Shown: positions 18,771 through 28,846 of the stretch, piece after piece
Layout: the number at the start of each line of letters is the position of its first letter
Position numbering within the stretch: position 1 is the stretch's first letter
From: Lysobacter arvi
GTDB taxonomy: Bacteria > Pseudomonadota > Gammaproteobacteria > Xanthomonadales > Xanthomonadaceae
Length of the DNA stretch: 51,934 nt
Reading direction: 5' to 3'
Assembly: GCA_031216755.1 (NCBI GenBank)
Contig: JARUHG010000009.1
Coordinates: forward strand, 1 to 51,934
Made by a program: the position numbers and the translations under genes
The notes under the pieces: model-generated
What the model was told of the DNA's origin: nothing
What the model saw: only the letters and a program-made list of their open reading frames with translations
Databases searched by the model: none

Positions 18771-19295
18771 TTACGTGGCGTCGAGCGCCCCGATCACGCG
18801 CTCGAGCACCTGCGCCGGCGAACCCTCGGTCTGCACGGTGACGACGTCCGATTCGAAGCTCGGGATCTGCAGCGCTTCGAACTGGCTGGCCAGCAGCGTG
18901 GCGGACATGAAGTGGTCCGTGCGGGCGGACAGCCGTGCCGCGATCGCCGCCGGCGCCGCGTGCAGGAACACGAACCGCATCGGCACGCCGCTCTCGCGCA
19001 GTCGCTGCCGGTGCAGCGCGCGCAGGCCGGAAAACGCGAGCACCGTCGACTGGCCCGATTCGGCGCGCCGTTGCAGTTCGCATGCGAGCGCGGCCACCCA
19101 CGGCTCGCGCTGTTCGTCGGTGAGGGCGACGCCGGCCTGCATCTGCGCGCGTGCTTGGGCCGAATGGAAGTCGTCGGCGTCGAGGAAGGCGTAGCCGAAG
19201 TGACCTGCGAGCCCGAGCGCGACCGTCGTCTTGCCGCTGCCGGACACGCCGGTGACGACGATGGCCTCGGGTGGATGGTCTTGGCCGGCGGGCAT
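18771..19295 (-). CDS. gntK: Gluconokinase
   Basis: Phosphorylates D-gluconate with ATP to 6-phosphogluconate, feeding the Entner-Doudoroff and pentose phosphate routes. The product is 174 residues, the size of the GntK family. The P-loop GVSGSGKT occupies residues 16-23, FLDADDFHS near 38-46 is the family's gluconate-binding region, and LRALHRQRLR and RTDHFMSATLLASQFEALQ are the conserved lid and C-terminal motifs. It lies downstream of prpC on the same strand, separated by a strong terminator, so it is probably transcribed on its own. No gluconate permease or regulator is nearby. Confidence 0.92.
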   Translation of the reverse strand: MPAGQDHPPEAIVVTGVSGSGKTTVALGLAGHFGYAFLDADDFHSAQARAQMQAGVALTDEQREPWVAALACELQRRAESGQSTVLAFSGLRALHRQRLRESGVPMRFVFLHAAPAAIAARLSARTDHFMSATLLASQFEALQIPSFESDVVTVQTEGSPAQVLERVIGALDAT

Positions 19296-19311
19296 CGCCG
19301 GAGCCTATAAC

Positions 19312-19340
19312 GAAAAGGCCGCGCGATGCGCGGCCCTTTC
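19312..19340 (-). terminator. Rho-independent terminator after prpC
   Basis: On the minus strand GGCCGCGC-ATC-GCGCGGCC forms a perfect 8-bp stem followed by TTTTCG. It starts 23 bases after the prpC stop and ends before the gntK start. Confidence 0.85.
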
Positions 19341-19362
19341 GTGTTGCGCGGTCGAACGCCGA

Positions 19363-20514
19363 TCAGCGCTTGTCGATCGCCACGTACTCGCGATCTTCCG
19401 GACCGGTGTAGTTCGCGCTGGGGCGGATGATCTTGCCGTCCTCGCGCTGCTCGATCACGTGCGCGCTCCAGCCGGTGGTGCGCGCGATGACGAACAGCGG
19501 CGTGAACATCGGCGTCGGGATGCCCATCATGTGGTAGGCCGATGCGCTGTACCAGTCGAGGTTCGGGAACATCTTCTTGGTGTCCATCATCAGGTTCTCG
19601 ATGCGCTCGGACACGTCGAACAGCGTCTGGTTGCCGCCGTCCGCGCAGAGCTTGCGCGAGAGTTCCTTGATGATCGGGTTGCGCGGATCGCCGATGGTGT
19701 ACACCGGGTGGCCGAAGCCGATGATGATTTCCTTCTTCTCCATGCGCGCGCGGATGTCGGCTTCGGCCTCGTCGGCCGTGCCGTAGCGCGCGATGATGTC
19801 CATCGCCACCTCGTTGGCGCCGCCGTGCTTGGGGCCGCGCAGTGCGCCGATCGCGCCGGTGATGCACGAATGCAGGTCCGAACCGGTGCCGGCGATCACG
19901 CGCGCGGTGAAGGTGGAGGCGTTGAACTCGTGCTCGGCGTAGAGGATCAGCGACTTGTCGAGCGAGTCGGCGTGCAGCTTCGACGGTTCCTCGCCGTGCA
20001 GCAGGTGCAGGAAGTGCGCGGCGACCGAGTCGTCGTCGGTTTCCACGTCGATGCGGCGGCCGTTGCGGGTGAAGTGCCACCAGTACAGCAGCATCGAGCC
20101 GAAGCTGGCGATGAGCTTGTCGGCGATGTCGCGCGCTTCGGACGCGGGATGGCCTTCGCGCTCGGGCAGCACCGTGCCCAGCACCGAACAGCCGGTGCGC
20201 AGCACGTCCATCGGGTGCGCGTTGGCGGGAATCAGTTCCAGCGCTTCGGACACGATCGCCGGCAGGCCGCGCAGGCGCTTGAGCTTGGCCTTGTACTGCT
20301 TCAGCTGCGAGGCGGTCGGCAGCGCGCCGTGCACGAGCAGGTGCGCGACTTCCTCGAAGGTCGACTTCGTCGCCAGGTCGTGGATGTCGTAGCCGCGGTA
20401 ATGCAGATCGTTGCCGCTGCGGCCGACGGTGCACAGCGCGGTGTTGCCCGCGGCGGTGCCGCTGAGCGCGACGGATTTCTTGGCCTTGGGCAGGACCTGG
20501 GTGGTCTCGGTCAT
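19363..20514 (-). CDS. prpC: 2-methylcitrate synthase
   Basis: Condenses propionyl-CoA with oxaloacetate to 2-methylcitrate, the entry step of the methylcitrate cycle. The 383-residue length fits PrpC rather than the longer housekeeping citrate synthase. The catalytic triad is complete: His230 in GPKHGGANE, His269 in [13 protein letters not shown], and Asp320 in [16 protein letters not shown]. The [25 protein letters not shown] stretch is characteristic of methylcitrate synthases. The start follows GAGGAG by seven bases. It lies downstream of prpB with a 263-base hairpin-rich gap, and is followed by a terminator. Confidence 0.93.
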   Translation of the reverse strand: MTETTQVLPKAKKSVALSGTAAGNTALCTVGRSGNDLHYRGYDIHDLATKSTFEEVAHLLVHGALPTASQLKQYKAKLKRLRGLPAIVSEALELIPANAHPMDVLRTGCSVLGTVLPEREGHPASEARDIADKLIASFGSMLLYWWHFTRNGRRIDVETDDDSVAAHFLHLLHGEEPSKLHADSLDKSLILYAEHEFNASTFTARVIAGTGSDLHSCITGAIGALRGPKHGGANEVAMDIIARYGTADEAEADIRARMEKKEIIIGFGHPVYTIGDPRNPIIKELSRKLCADGGNQTLFDVSERIENLMMDTKKMFPNLDWYSASAYHMMGIPTPMFTPLFVIARTTGWSAHVIEQREDGKIIRPSANYTGPEDREYVAIDKR

Positions 20515-20658
20515 CGGGGTTCTCCTCGTGCGTGGCCCGGCCGGTCGTGACCGGTCGGTCCGGGGTGCGACGTTGTCAGGTTCGAAGGGTGACAGCGCGA
20601 AGGTTGGGACGGGGGTTCAATTCGATCAAAGCCAGCCTGCGACGATCAGGTCGCAGCC

Positions 20659-20692
20659 GACCGTGGTGGGCCGGATCGCGCCCGCCACGGTC
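20659..20692. repeat. Long hairpin between prpB and prpC
   Basis: GACCGTGGTGGGC pairs with GCCCGCCACGGTC over 13 positions with one mismatch on the plus strand. A second small stem, TGCGAC-GATCAG-GTCGCA, lies next to it. They occupy the 263-base spacer between prpB and prpC and could be a REP element, a partial terminator or an mRNA-processing signal. Confidence 0.6.
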
Positions 20693-20777
20693 GCAGGGCG
20701 GACGGACGCGCCGGCGGAGATGGGGACAGGGGGACTTGCGAAGAAGGCCCTGTACGCTCCGTCGGCCGACCTTTGCG

Positions 20778-21665
20778 TCACTTCCTGCCGCTGGCGAACA
20801 GCGAGTCGAGCTTGTTCTCGAAATCGTGATAGCCGATGCGATCGTAGAGCTCCTCGCGCGTCTGCATCGTCTCGACCACGCTCTTCTGGTGGCCGTCGCG
20901 GCGGATCGCGGTGTACACGTTCTCGGCCGCCTTGTTCATCGCGCGGAACGCCGACAGCGGGAACAGCTGGATCGCCACGCCGGCCGACGCCAGCTCGTCG
21001 CGGGTGAACAACGGCGTCTTGCCGAACTCGGTGATGTTCGCCAGCACCGGCACCTTCACCGCATCGACGAAGCGACGGTAGGTGTCCAAATCGTACGCGG
21101 CCTCGGCGAAGATGCCGTCGGCGCCCGCCTCGACGCACGCGATGGCGCGCTCGATCGCCGCGTCGACGCCGGCCACCGCGATGGCATCGGTCCGTGCGAT
21201 GAGGAAGAACTCCGGATCGGTCTTCGCATCGGCCGCGGCCTTGACGCGATCGACCATTTCGCCCTGCGACACGATTTCCTTGCCGGGACGGTGGCCGCAG
21301 CGCTTCGCGCCGACCTGGTCCTCGATGTGGCACGCGGCGGCACCGGCCTTGATCAGCGACTTCACCGTGCGCTCGATGTTGAAGGCGCTGGGGCCGAAGC
21401 CGGTGTCGATGTCCACCAGCAGCGGGAGCTCGCACACGTCGGTGATGCGGCGAACGTCGATCAGCACGTCCTCCAGGCCCGAGATGCCCAGGTCCGGCAG
21501 GCCGAGCGAACCGGCGGCGACACCGCCACCGGACAGGTAGATCGCGCGGTACCCCGCACGCTGCGCGAGCAGTGCGTGGTTGGCGTTGATGGCGCCGATG
21601 ACCTGAAGCGGCTTTTCGGCGGCGAGGGCGGCGCGGAATCGCGCGCCGGCGGAGGCGGTGGCCAT
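20778..21665 (-). CDS. prpB: 2-methylisocitrate lyase
   Basis: Cleaves 2-methylisocitrate to pyruvate and succinate, the last step of the methylcitrate cycle. The 295-residue protein belongs to the isocitrate lyase/PEP mutase family. The active-site loop KRCGH is at residues 121-125, matching the numbering of E. coli PrpB, where Cys123 is catalytic. Metal and substrate residues lie in SGGGVA (45-50), LVDIDTGFG (83-91) and HIEDQ (113-117). The ATG at 21665 gives the usual N-terminus; the open frame runs further into the divergent gene. It is the promoter-proximal gene of the prpB-prpC unit. Confidence 0.93.
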   Translation of the reverse strand: MATASAGARFRAALAAEKPLQVIGAINANHALLAQRAGYRAIYLSGGGVAAGSLGLPDLGISGLEDVLIDVRRITDVCELPLLVDIDTGFGPSAFNIERTVKSLIKAGAAACHIEDQVGAKRCGHRPGKEIVSQGEMVDRVKAAADAKTDPEFFLIARTDAIAVAGVDAAIERAIACVEAGADGIFAEAAYDLDTYRRFVDAVKVPVLANITEFGKTPLFTRDELASAGVAIQLFPLSAFRAMNKAAENVYTAIRRDGHQKSVVETMQTREELYDRIGYHDFENKLDSLFASGRK

Positions 21666-21713
21666 GCGGTGCTCCTGTGTGCGGCGGCCGCCAATCTGGC
21701 ACCATCGCATTGG

Positions 21714-21740
21714 TTGATCAATCTTGATCGTCGTAATCAA
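21714..21740. promoter_or_regulatory. TTGAT/ATCAA repeat cluster between prpB and the HTH-citrate synthase gene
   Basis: The 76-base divergent gap contains a palindrome TTGATCAA (21714-21721). An inverted pair TTGAT (21724-21728) and ATCAA (21736-21740), seven bases apart, follows directly. The second pair ends one base before the ATG of the HTH-citrate synthase gene. The spacing and symmetry suit a dimeric DNA-binding protein, plausibly that gene's own product. Binding is inference. Confidence 0.55.
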
Positions 21741-21741
21741 T

Positions 21742-22974
21742 ATGTCGCAGACGTCGCCGAGCCAGGACCTGCTTTCCGCGCGCGAAACCTGCCGCCTGCT
21801 CGGCATCAGCCCGGCGACGCTGTACGCCTACGTCAGCCGCGGCCTGCTGGAATCCCGCCCCGGGCCCGACCATCGCAGCCGGCTTTATCTGCGCCAGGAC
21901 GTGGAACGGCTCGCCCAGCGGCAGCGCGCCGGGCGCGGCGAGGCGCGGGGGGCCGCACAAAGCCTGGACCGCGGGCTGCCCGTGCTGGAAACGCGCATTT
22001 CCTTGATCCACCCCGACGACGGCCCGTATTACCGCGGCCGCTCCGCGATCGCGCTGGTGCGCGAGGGCGCGACGCTCGAGGAGGCCGCGCGCCTGCTGTG
22101 GGACTGCGGCGAAGACGATCCGTTCGACGCGCCGGTGCCCGCGGCGTGGCCCGCCACCGTGGCGCCGATCGCGGGCGACGCCACGCTTCCGCCGCTGGAA
22201 CGCGCGATGGCGGCGTTTCCGCTGCTCGCGCTGGAAGAGCGCCACTCGCTCAACGCGGCGACACGGACGCGGCATCGCGTCGCCGCCACGCTGCTGCGCC
22301 AGAACGCCGCCTTGCTGGTCGCACGATCGCCGGCCACGGCGCCGGTGCACGCGTTGCTCGCGAACGCGTGGGCGCCGCGCGATGCGGGTTTCGAGGACCT
22401 GGTGCGCGCCGCGCTCGTGCTCTGCGCCGACCACGAACTCAATGTGTCTGCATTCGCCGCCCGCGTCGTCGCATCGACCGGCGCGCACCTGCATGCGACG
22501 GTGTGCAGCGGACTGGCAGCCTTGTCCGGACCTCGCCACGGCGGCGCGACGGCGCGCGCGTACGCGCTGATCGGCGACGCGCTGCAATCCGCATCGCCGC
22601 GCGAGGCGATCGCATCGCGCTGGCAGCGCGGCGACGACCTGCCCGGCTTCCGCCACGCGCTGTATCCGCACGGCGATCCGCGCGCCGCGGAGTTGCTGGT
22701 GCGGTTGCGCGATTGCGCGCCCGACGCGGCGAAGATGGACGCGCTCGACGCGCTCGTCGCCGCGACCGAAGAAATCAGCGGCCAACGTCCGAACATCGAC
22801 TTCGTGCTCGCGGCGATCTGCCACGCGCACGCATTGCCGGCCACGCCGGCGCTGGTGATGTTCGCCGCCGGACGGCTTGCCGGCTGGCTCGCGCACGCAC
22901 TGGAGCAGCAGGCGCAAGGCGGACTGATCCGTCCGCGCGCACGCTACGCGGGCGCGGCGCCGATGCCCGAGTGA
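21742..22974 (+). CDS. Citrate synthase-like protein with N-terminal helix-turn-helix domain
   Basis: A 410-residue fusion. Residues 12-62 form a MerR/excisionase-type helix-turn-helix ([25 protein letters not shown], then [16 protein letters not shown]). Residues about 80-405 are a citrate-synthase fold. The catalytic triad is kept: His266 in SGPRHGGAT, His305 in [14 protein letters not shown] and Asp353 in [10 protein letters not shown]. It may therefore bind oxaloacetate or methylcitrate and could still be enzymatic. The ATG at 21742 was preferred to a TTG 18 bases earlier. The gene is divergent from prpB, with a candidate operator between them, and ends six bases before the convergent prpE stop. 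I infer a metabolite-responsive regulator of the methylcitrate genes; a moonlighting or purely enzymatic role is the alternative. It is the only regulator-like gene beside prpBC and prpE; no PrpR-type or GntR-type gene is seen near them. Confidence 0.85.
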   Translation: MSQTSPSQDLLSARETCRLLGISPATLYAYVSRGLLESRPGPDHRSRLYLRQDVERLAQRQRAGRGEARGAAQSLDRGLPVLETRISLIHPDDGPYYRGRSAIALVREGATLEEAARLLWDCGEDDPFDAPVPAAWPATVAPIAGDATLPPLERAMAAFPLLALEERHSLNAATRTRHRVAATLLRQNAALLVARSPATAPVHALLANAWAPRDAGFEDLVRAALVLCADHELNVSAFAARVVASTGAHLHATVCSGLAALSGPRHGGATARAYALIGDALQSASPREAIASRWQRGDDLPGFRHALYPHGDPRAAELLVRLRDCAPDAAKMDALDALVAATEEISGQRPNIDFVLAAICHAHALPATPALVMFAAGRLAGWLAHALEQQAQGGLIRPRARYAGAAPMPE

Positions 22975-22980
22975 CGCGGC

Positions 22981-24873
22981 TCAACGCTCCGCGTCGGGTC
23001 CGCGCTCAAGCGCGCGTTTCACTTCCTCCAGCGCGCCCGGATCGTCCAGCGTGGACAGATCGCCGGGGTCGCGGCTCTCGGCCAACGCCTGCAGCGAGCG
23101 CCGCAGCAACTTGCCCGAACGCGTCTTCGGCAGCGCGTTCACCACGTACACGCGTGCGGGCTTCGCCACGCCGCCGAGTTGTTCGACCACGCGCTGTTGC
23201 ATGGCGGCGGCCGCGTCGGTGGGCGATTCGTCCTGCCGTTTGAGCGTGGCGAACACCACCGGCACCTGCCCTTTCAATTCGTCGTGGACGCCGACCACCG
23301 CCGCCTCGGCGACGCTGGGGTGCGTCGAGCACGATTCCTCGATCTCGCGCGTGCCAAGCCGATGTCCGGCGACGTTGATGACGTCGTCGGTGCGGCCGAG
23401 GATGAAGGTGTAGCCGTCCTCGTCGCGGATCGCCCAGTCCAGCGAGCTGTAGACCAGCTGTTTGAAGTGACTGAAGTAGCTCGACAGGAAACGGGCGTCG
23501 TCGTTCCACACCGTCGTGAGGCAACCCGGCGGCAGCGGCGGTTCGATCACGAGCACGCCCTTGGTTCCGGCAGGCACGTCCTCGCCGGTGACGTCGTCGA
23601 TCACGCGCAGCTTGTAGCCGGGCGTCGGCAAACCGGGCGAGCCGAACTTCACCGGCTTCAATTCCAGTCCCGGCATCAGCGACAGCACCGGCCAGCCGGT
23701 CTCGGTCTGCCAGTAATTGTCGATGATGGTCTTGCCGATGCCCTCGGTGATCCACTGCGCCGTCGGCTCGTCCAGCGGCTCGCCGGCGAGGAACAGCCAC
23801 TGCAGCTTCGACAGGTCGTGCTTTTTCAGGAACGACGCGTCCTGTTTCTTCAGCACGCGGATGCCGGTCGGCGAGGAGAACATCGTGCGCACGCCGTACT
23901 GCTCGCAGATCTTCCACCAGATGCCGGGGTCGGGATTCGTCGGCAGGCCTTCGTACAGCACCGACGTCGCGCCGGCGATCAGCGGCCCGTACACGTTGTA
24001 CGAATGTCCGACGGCCCAGCCGACGTCCGACGTGGAGAACATCACCTGCCCGGCGCGCACGTCGTAGATCGACCACATCGACAGCGCGAGCGCCACCGCA
24101 TAACCGCCGACATCGCGCTGCACGCCCTTGGGTTTTCCCGTCGTGCCGGAGGTATACAGCAGGTAGCTCGGCTCGTTCGATTCAAGCCATTCGACCTCGA
24201 CTTCCGCGCCGTCGTGCGCGGCGCGCAAGCGGGCGTAGTGTTCGTCGCGCCCTTCGACGATGGCATGGTCGGGGTCGAGCCCGCGTTCGACGATCAGCAC
24301 CTTCGGCGGCGGCGATGCCGCGGCCTCGCACGCGGCATCGACCAGGGGTTTGTACGGAATCACCTTGCCGCCGCGCATGCCGGCGTCGGCGCAGATCAAC
24401 AGCTTCGGCGTGGCGTCGTCGATGCGCAGCGCGAGGTTGTGCGCGGCGAAGCCGCCGAACACCACCGAATGCACCGCGCCGATGCGCGCACAGGCAAGCA
24501 TCGCGAACACCGCCTCGGCCATGTTGGGCATGTAGATCACGACGCGATCGCCGCGTCCCACGCCGAGCGCGCGGATCACCGCGGCGAAGGTGTTCACTTC
24601 GCGGTGCAGCTCGCGATAGGTGATCTCGCGCGTGAGCCCCGTTTCGGTCGAGATGGCCACCAGGGCGAGCTGGTCGGCGCGCTCGTGCAGGTGGCGATCG
24701 ACCGCGTTGAAGCACAGGTTGGTCTCGCCACCGGCGAACCATTTGCGAAACGGCGGGTTCGAGTAGTCGAGGATGTTCTCCGGCGCCTTGTTCCAGTGGA
24801 TCGCCCTCGCCTGCTCGCCCCAGAACTCCTCGGGTTGCTCGATCGAACGGCGGTAGAGGTCTTCATAGCGCAT
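22981..24873 (-). CDS. prpE: Propionyl-CoA synthetase
   Basis: Activates propionate with ATP and CoA to propionyl-CoA through an acyl-adenylate. The 630-residue length fits PrpE (628 in E. coli). The adenylation motifs are [11 protein letters not shown] near residue 240, [11 protein letters not shown] near 395 and [14 protein letters not shown] near 500. The C-terminal catalytic lysine is Lys588 in [10 protein letters not shown], the residue that protein acetyl- or propionyl-transferases modify in relatives. [17 protein letters not shown] is typical of PrpE and separates it from most acetyl-CoA synthetases, although overlapping specificity is possible. It converges on the HTH-citrate synthase gene and is divergent from dctA. 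Confidence 0.9.
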   Translation of the reverse strand: MRYEDLYRRSIEQPEEFWGEQARAIHWNKAPENILDYSNPPFRKWFAGGETNLCFNAVDRHLHERADQLALVAISTETGLTREITYRELHREVNTFAAVIRALGVGRGDRVVIYMPNMAEAVFAMLACARIGAVHSVVFGGFAAHNLALRIDDATPKLLICADAGMRGGKVIPYKPLVDAACEAAASPPPKVLIVERGLDPDHAIVEGRDEHYARLRAAHDGAEVEVEWLESNEPSYLLYTSGTTGKPKGVQRDVGGYAVALALSMWSIYDVRAGQVMFSTSDVGWAVGHSYNVYGPLIAGATSVLYEGLPTNPDPGIWWKICEQYGVRTMFSSPTGIRVLKKQDASFLKKHDLSKLQWLFLAGEPLDEPTAQWITEGIGKTIIDNYWQTETGWPVLSLMPGLELKPVKFGSPGLPTPGYKLRVIDDVTGEDVPAGTKGVLVIEPPLPPGCLTTVWNDDARFLSSYFSHFKQLVYSSLDWAIRDEDGYTFILGRTDDVINVAGHRLGTREIEESCSTHPSVAEAAVVGVHDELKGQVPVVFATLKRQDESPTDAAAAMQQRVVEQLGGVAKPARVYVVNALPKTRSGKLLRRSLQALAESRDPGDLSTLDDPGALEEVKRALERGPDAER

Positions 24874-25124
24874 GGCGGCGGCTCCTCGGGGTCTCCGCCA
24901 AGGCTAGTCCGGCTCTCCGACAGAAAGCGCTACGACCTTGGTTGAGTTACCCGTCGGGACCGACGCCTTCCCGCCCCCTGTTCATGAACGCGTCGAGCCT
25001 CGCCACGCCCACCGGCGCGCCGCGCGCAACGTCCAATTTTCGGACGGCGGGAGGCCGAGAGCCTTGGCATCGTGAGCCGCCGGGCAGTGGCGCCCGGCGC
25101 ATCCGCCATTCGCACCCGGTCTTC

Positions 25125-26426
<1,302 letters not shown>

Positions 26427-26456
26427 TCACGTTTTTCCCCACTCACGGTTGAACCC

Positions 26457-27641
26457 ATGAAATACGCCTTCCTGGCCGTCGCCATCGGCGGCCTGCTGCC
26501 CTGCGCCGCCTCCGCCGCCGACTTCGATCGATGGCCCACGCACCACACCTTCGCCGACGGCACCGACCTGGGCGTCACGGGCAACTTCGCCTATGACCTC
26601 AACGATTTCTCCGGCGACCGCGGCTACGGCACCGCTTCCACGACGCTGCACGACGACGATGCGATGCGCCGTCGCGAGTTCGGCGTGTTCCTGCGCAAGA
26701 AGGACGTCTACGACTTCAACGCCGGCATGGATTTCCTCACGGACACGTGGCTGGACGTCGCCCTGCGCGTGGAGACGAAGGCGCTGTTCGGCACGGACGT
26801 GGGCCGCATCCGCCTGGGTTACTTCAAGACGCCGGTCGGGTTCGAAGCCAACACCTCCTCGCGCGCGACCAGCCTGATGGAAAACGCGTCGGCATCGCAG
26901 GCGATCTTCGAAGGGCGCCGCACCGGCGTGGAGTGGTCGCTCGCACGGCAGGATTACGGGGTCAGCGCGGCGTACTTCTTCGGCCATGACCTGCAGGGCG
27001 ACAACCCCGGCACGACCGCCGCCGGACGCGCCTACTGGGTTCCGGTGCGGGGCGATCGCACGCTACACCTGGGCGTGTCGGCGTCGGTCGAGAATCCGCA
27101 CGGAAGCACCGACGGCCGCGGCGTGTACAGCGGCCCGAGCGCACGTTTCCGCGCGCGGCCGGAAGCCGGCCTGACCGACGTGCGGCTGGTCGATTCGGGC
27201 AAGCTCGGCGCCACCGACCGCATCGTGCGCAGCGGCCTGGAAGGCCTGTGGATCAGCGGCCCGTGGTCGCTGCAGGGCGAATACCTGCGCGGCACGGCGC
27301 AACGCGAGGACGGTCTGCGCGACTACACGGCGCAGGGCGGCTATCTCACCGGCAGCTGGGTGCTCACCGGCGAATCGCGCCCGTATTCGGGCGGCAACGT
27401 GGGCAACATCAAACCGGCGCACGCGTACGGCGCGGTGGAGCTGCTCGCGCGTTACGACGACCTGGACCTCAACGACGCCGGCATCCCGGGCGGTCGCCAG
27501 CGCGACCTGACCTTCGGCGCGAACTGGTACCTGACCTCGCACTTCAAGTTCCAGGCGAACTACGTCCACGTGCTGGACGAAAGGCGCGATGCGTATTCGG
27601 CCACCGACGAGGTGGAGCTGCGCGCACAGTTGCAGTTCTGA
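26457..27641 (+). CDS. Outer membrane porin, OprO/OprP (phosphate-selective porin) family
   Basis: A 394-residue outer membrane beta-barrel. The signal peptide is MKYAFLAVAIGGLLPCAASAA. The mature part has alternating aromatic and polar strands with family stretches such as RIRLGYFKTPVGFEANTSSRATSLMENA (near 115-145) and LTFGANWYLTSHFKFQANYVHV before the C-terminal phenylalanine, typical of barrel assembly signals. Family members channel phosphate, pyrophosphate or other anions. Position 30 bases after dctA suggests that this copy helps dicarboxylates across the outer membrane; that is inference. A tandem repeat and a bidirectional terminator follow. Confidence 0.82.
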   Translation: MKYAFLAVAIGGLLPCAASAADFDRWPTHHTFADGTDLGVTGNFAYDLNDFSGDRGYGTASTTLHDDDAMRRREFGVFLRKKDVYDFNAGMDFLTDTWLDVALRVETKALFGTDVGRIRLGYFKTPVGFEANTSSRATSLMENASASQAIFEGRRTGVEWSLARQDYGVSAAYFFGHDLQGDNPGTTAAGRAYWVPVRGDRTLHLGVSASVENPHGSTDGRGVYSGPSARFRARPEAGLTDVRLVDSGKLGATDRIVRSGLEGLWISGPWSLQGEYLRGTAQREDGLRDYTAQGGYLTGSWVLTGESRPYSGGNVGNIKPAHAYGAVELLARYDDLDLNDAGIPGGRQRDLTFGANWYLTSHFKFQANYVHVLDERRDAYSATDEVELRAQLQF

Positions 27642-27658
27642 CCGCGCCAGGCGAGTCG

Positions 27659-27700
27659 CGCGACCCAACGAAACGCGACCAACGAACGCGACCCAACGAA
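27659..27700. repeat. Three tandem 14-bp repeats
   Basis: Three consecutive 14-base units, CGCGACCCAACGAA, ACGCGACCAACGAA and CGCGACCCAACGAA, lie between the porin stop and the terminator. The outer two units are identical and the middle one is shifted by one base. No gene or known signal explains them. Confidence 0.75.
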
Positions 27701-27703
27701 AAA

Positions 27704-27725
27704 CGGGGCGGCCATGGCCGCCCCG
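27704..27725. terminator. Bidirectional terminator between the porin and mdh genes
   Basis: A perfect 22-base palindrome (arms CGGGGCGGCC, centre AT) is flanked by AAA on the left and TTT on the right. It therefore presents a stem followed by U-residues on both strands and can end both convergent units. Confidence 0.8.
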
Positions 27726-27750
27726 TTTCGCATTCATCGCACCGGATGCA

Positions 27751-28737
27751 TCAGCCCAGCAGATGGGCCACGCCGGAGCGCTCTTCTTCCAGTTCGGCCA
27801 GCGTCTTGTCGATGGCCTTCTGGCTGAAGTCGTCGATCGGCAGATCGCGCACCATCGTGTACTCGCCGTTCTCGGTCGTCACGGCGAAACCGAACATCAC
27901 GTCCTTCGGGATGCCGTAGCTGCCGTCCGACGGAATGCCCATCGTGACCCACTTGCCATTGCTGCCCAGCACCCAGTCGCGCACGTGGTCGATGGCGGCG
28001 TTGGCCGCCGACGCCGCCGACGACAGGCCGCGCGCTTCGATGATCGCCGCGCCGCGCTTGCCGACCTTCGGGATGAACTCGTTGGCGTTCCAGTCGGCGT
28101 CGTTGATCTTGTCCTTCAGCGACTGGCCGTTGACCGTCGCGAAGCGGTAATCCGGGTACATGGTCGGGCTGTGGTTGCCCCACACCACCAGCTTCTCGAT
28201 GTCGCCCACCGCCACGCCGGCCTTGTTGGCCAGCTGCGACAACGCGCGGTTGTGGTCCAGGCGCAGCATCGCGGTGAAGTTCTTCGCCGGCAGGTCCGGC
28301 GCCGACTTCATGGCGATGTAGGCGTTGGTGTTGGCCGGGTTGCCGACGACGAGCACCTTCACGTTGCGCGAGGCGACCTTGTTCAGCGCGGCGCCCTGGG
28401 CGGTGAAGATCTTGGCGTTTTCCAGCAGCAGGTCCTTGCGCTCCATGCCCGGGCCGCGCGGACGCGCGCCCACCAGCAGGGCGATGTCGGCATCCTTGAA
28501 GGCGACTTCGGCGTCATCGGTGCCGACCATGCCGGCCAGCAGCGGGAACGCGCAGTCTTCCAGCTCCATCATCACGCCCTTCAGCGCGGCCTGGGCCTTC
28601 TCCATCGGCAGTTCGAGCATCTGCAGGATGACGGGCTGGTCCTTGCCGAGCATTTCGCCGGACGCGATGCGGAACAGCAGCGAATAACCGATCTGACCGG
28701 CAGCACCGGTGACGGCAACGCGGACGGGGGTCTTCAT
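27751..28737 (-). CDS. mdh: Malate dehydrogenase
   Basis: Interconverts malate and oxaloacetate with NAD in the TCA cycle. The 328-residue protein is of the cytosolic/Thermus-like MDH type. The NAD-binding [12 protein letters not shown] covers residues 10-21. Substrate arginines lie in [10 protein letters not shown] (91-100), the catalytic pair is Asp161 (LRLDHNRAL) with His189 ([12 protein letters not shown]), and [12 protein letters not shown] is the conserved 133-144 stretch. It is downstream of the aminotransferase gene on the same strand with a 109-base gap. It supplies the oxaloacetate used by PrpC and by an aspartate aminotransferase. Confidence 0.96.
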   Translation of the reverse strand: MKTPVRVAVTGAAGQIGYSLLFRIASGEMLGKDQPVILQMLELPMEKAQAALKGVMMELEDCAFPLLAGMVGTDDAEVAFKDADIALLVGARPRGPGMERKDLLLENAKIFTAQGAALNKVASRNVKVLVVGNPANTNAYIAMKSAPDLPAKNFTAMLRLDHNRALSQLANKAGVAVGDIEKLVVWGNHSPTMYPDYRFATVNGQSLKDKINDADWNANEFIPKVGKRGAAIIEARGLSSAASAANAAIDHVRDWVLGSNGKWVTMGIPSDGSYGIPKDVMFGFAVTTENGEYTMVRDLPIDDFSQKAIDKTLAELEEERSGVAHLLG

Positions 28738-28846
28738 GTGTAACTCCGTGATTCGGGATTCGTGGTTCGGGGTTCGAAGGGAGCAACGGCAGCGCTACGG
28801 GTCAGTCCGGGATCCGCGTGGCGAACCCCGGACCTCGACGCCCGAA

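Noticed and set aside
20532-23243. Plus-strand open frame of about 900 codons across prpB and the HTH-citrate synthase gene
   Set aside because: It is antisense to prpB and in a shifted frame of the fusion gene, is Arg/Ala-rich throughout and has no domain.
27659-27700. Possible CRISPR remnant
   Set aside because: The units are 14 bases and directly adjacent, without spacers, and no cas gene is nearby.
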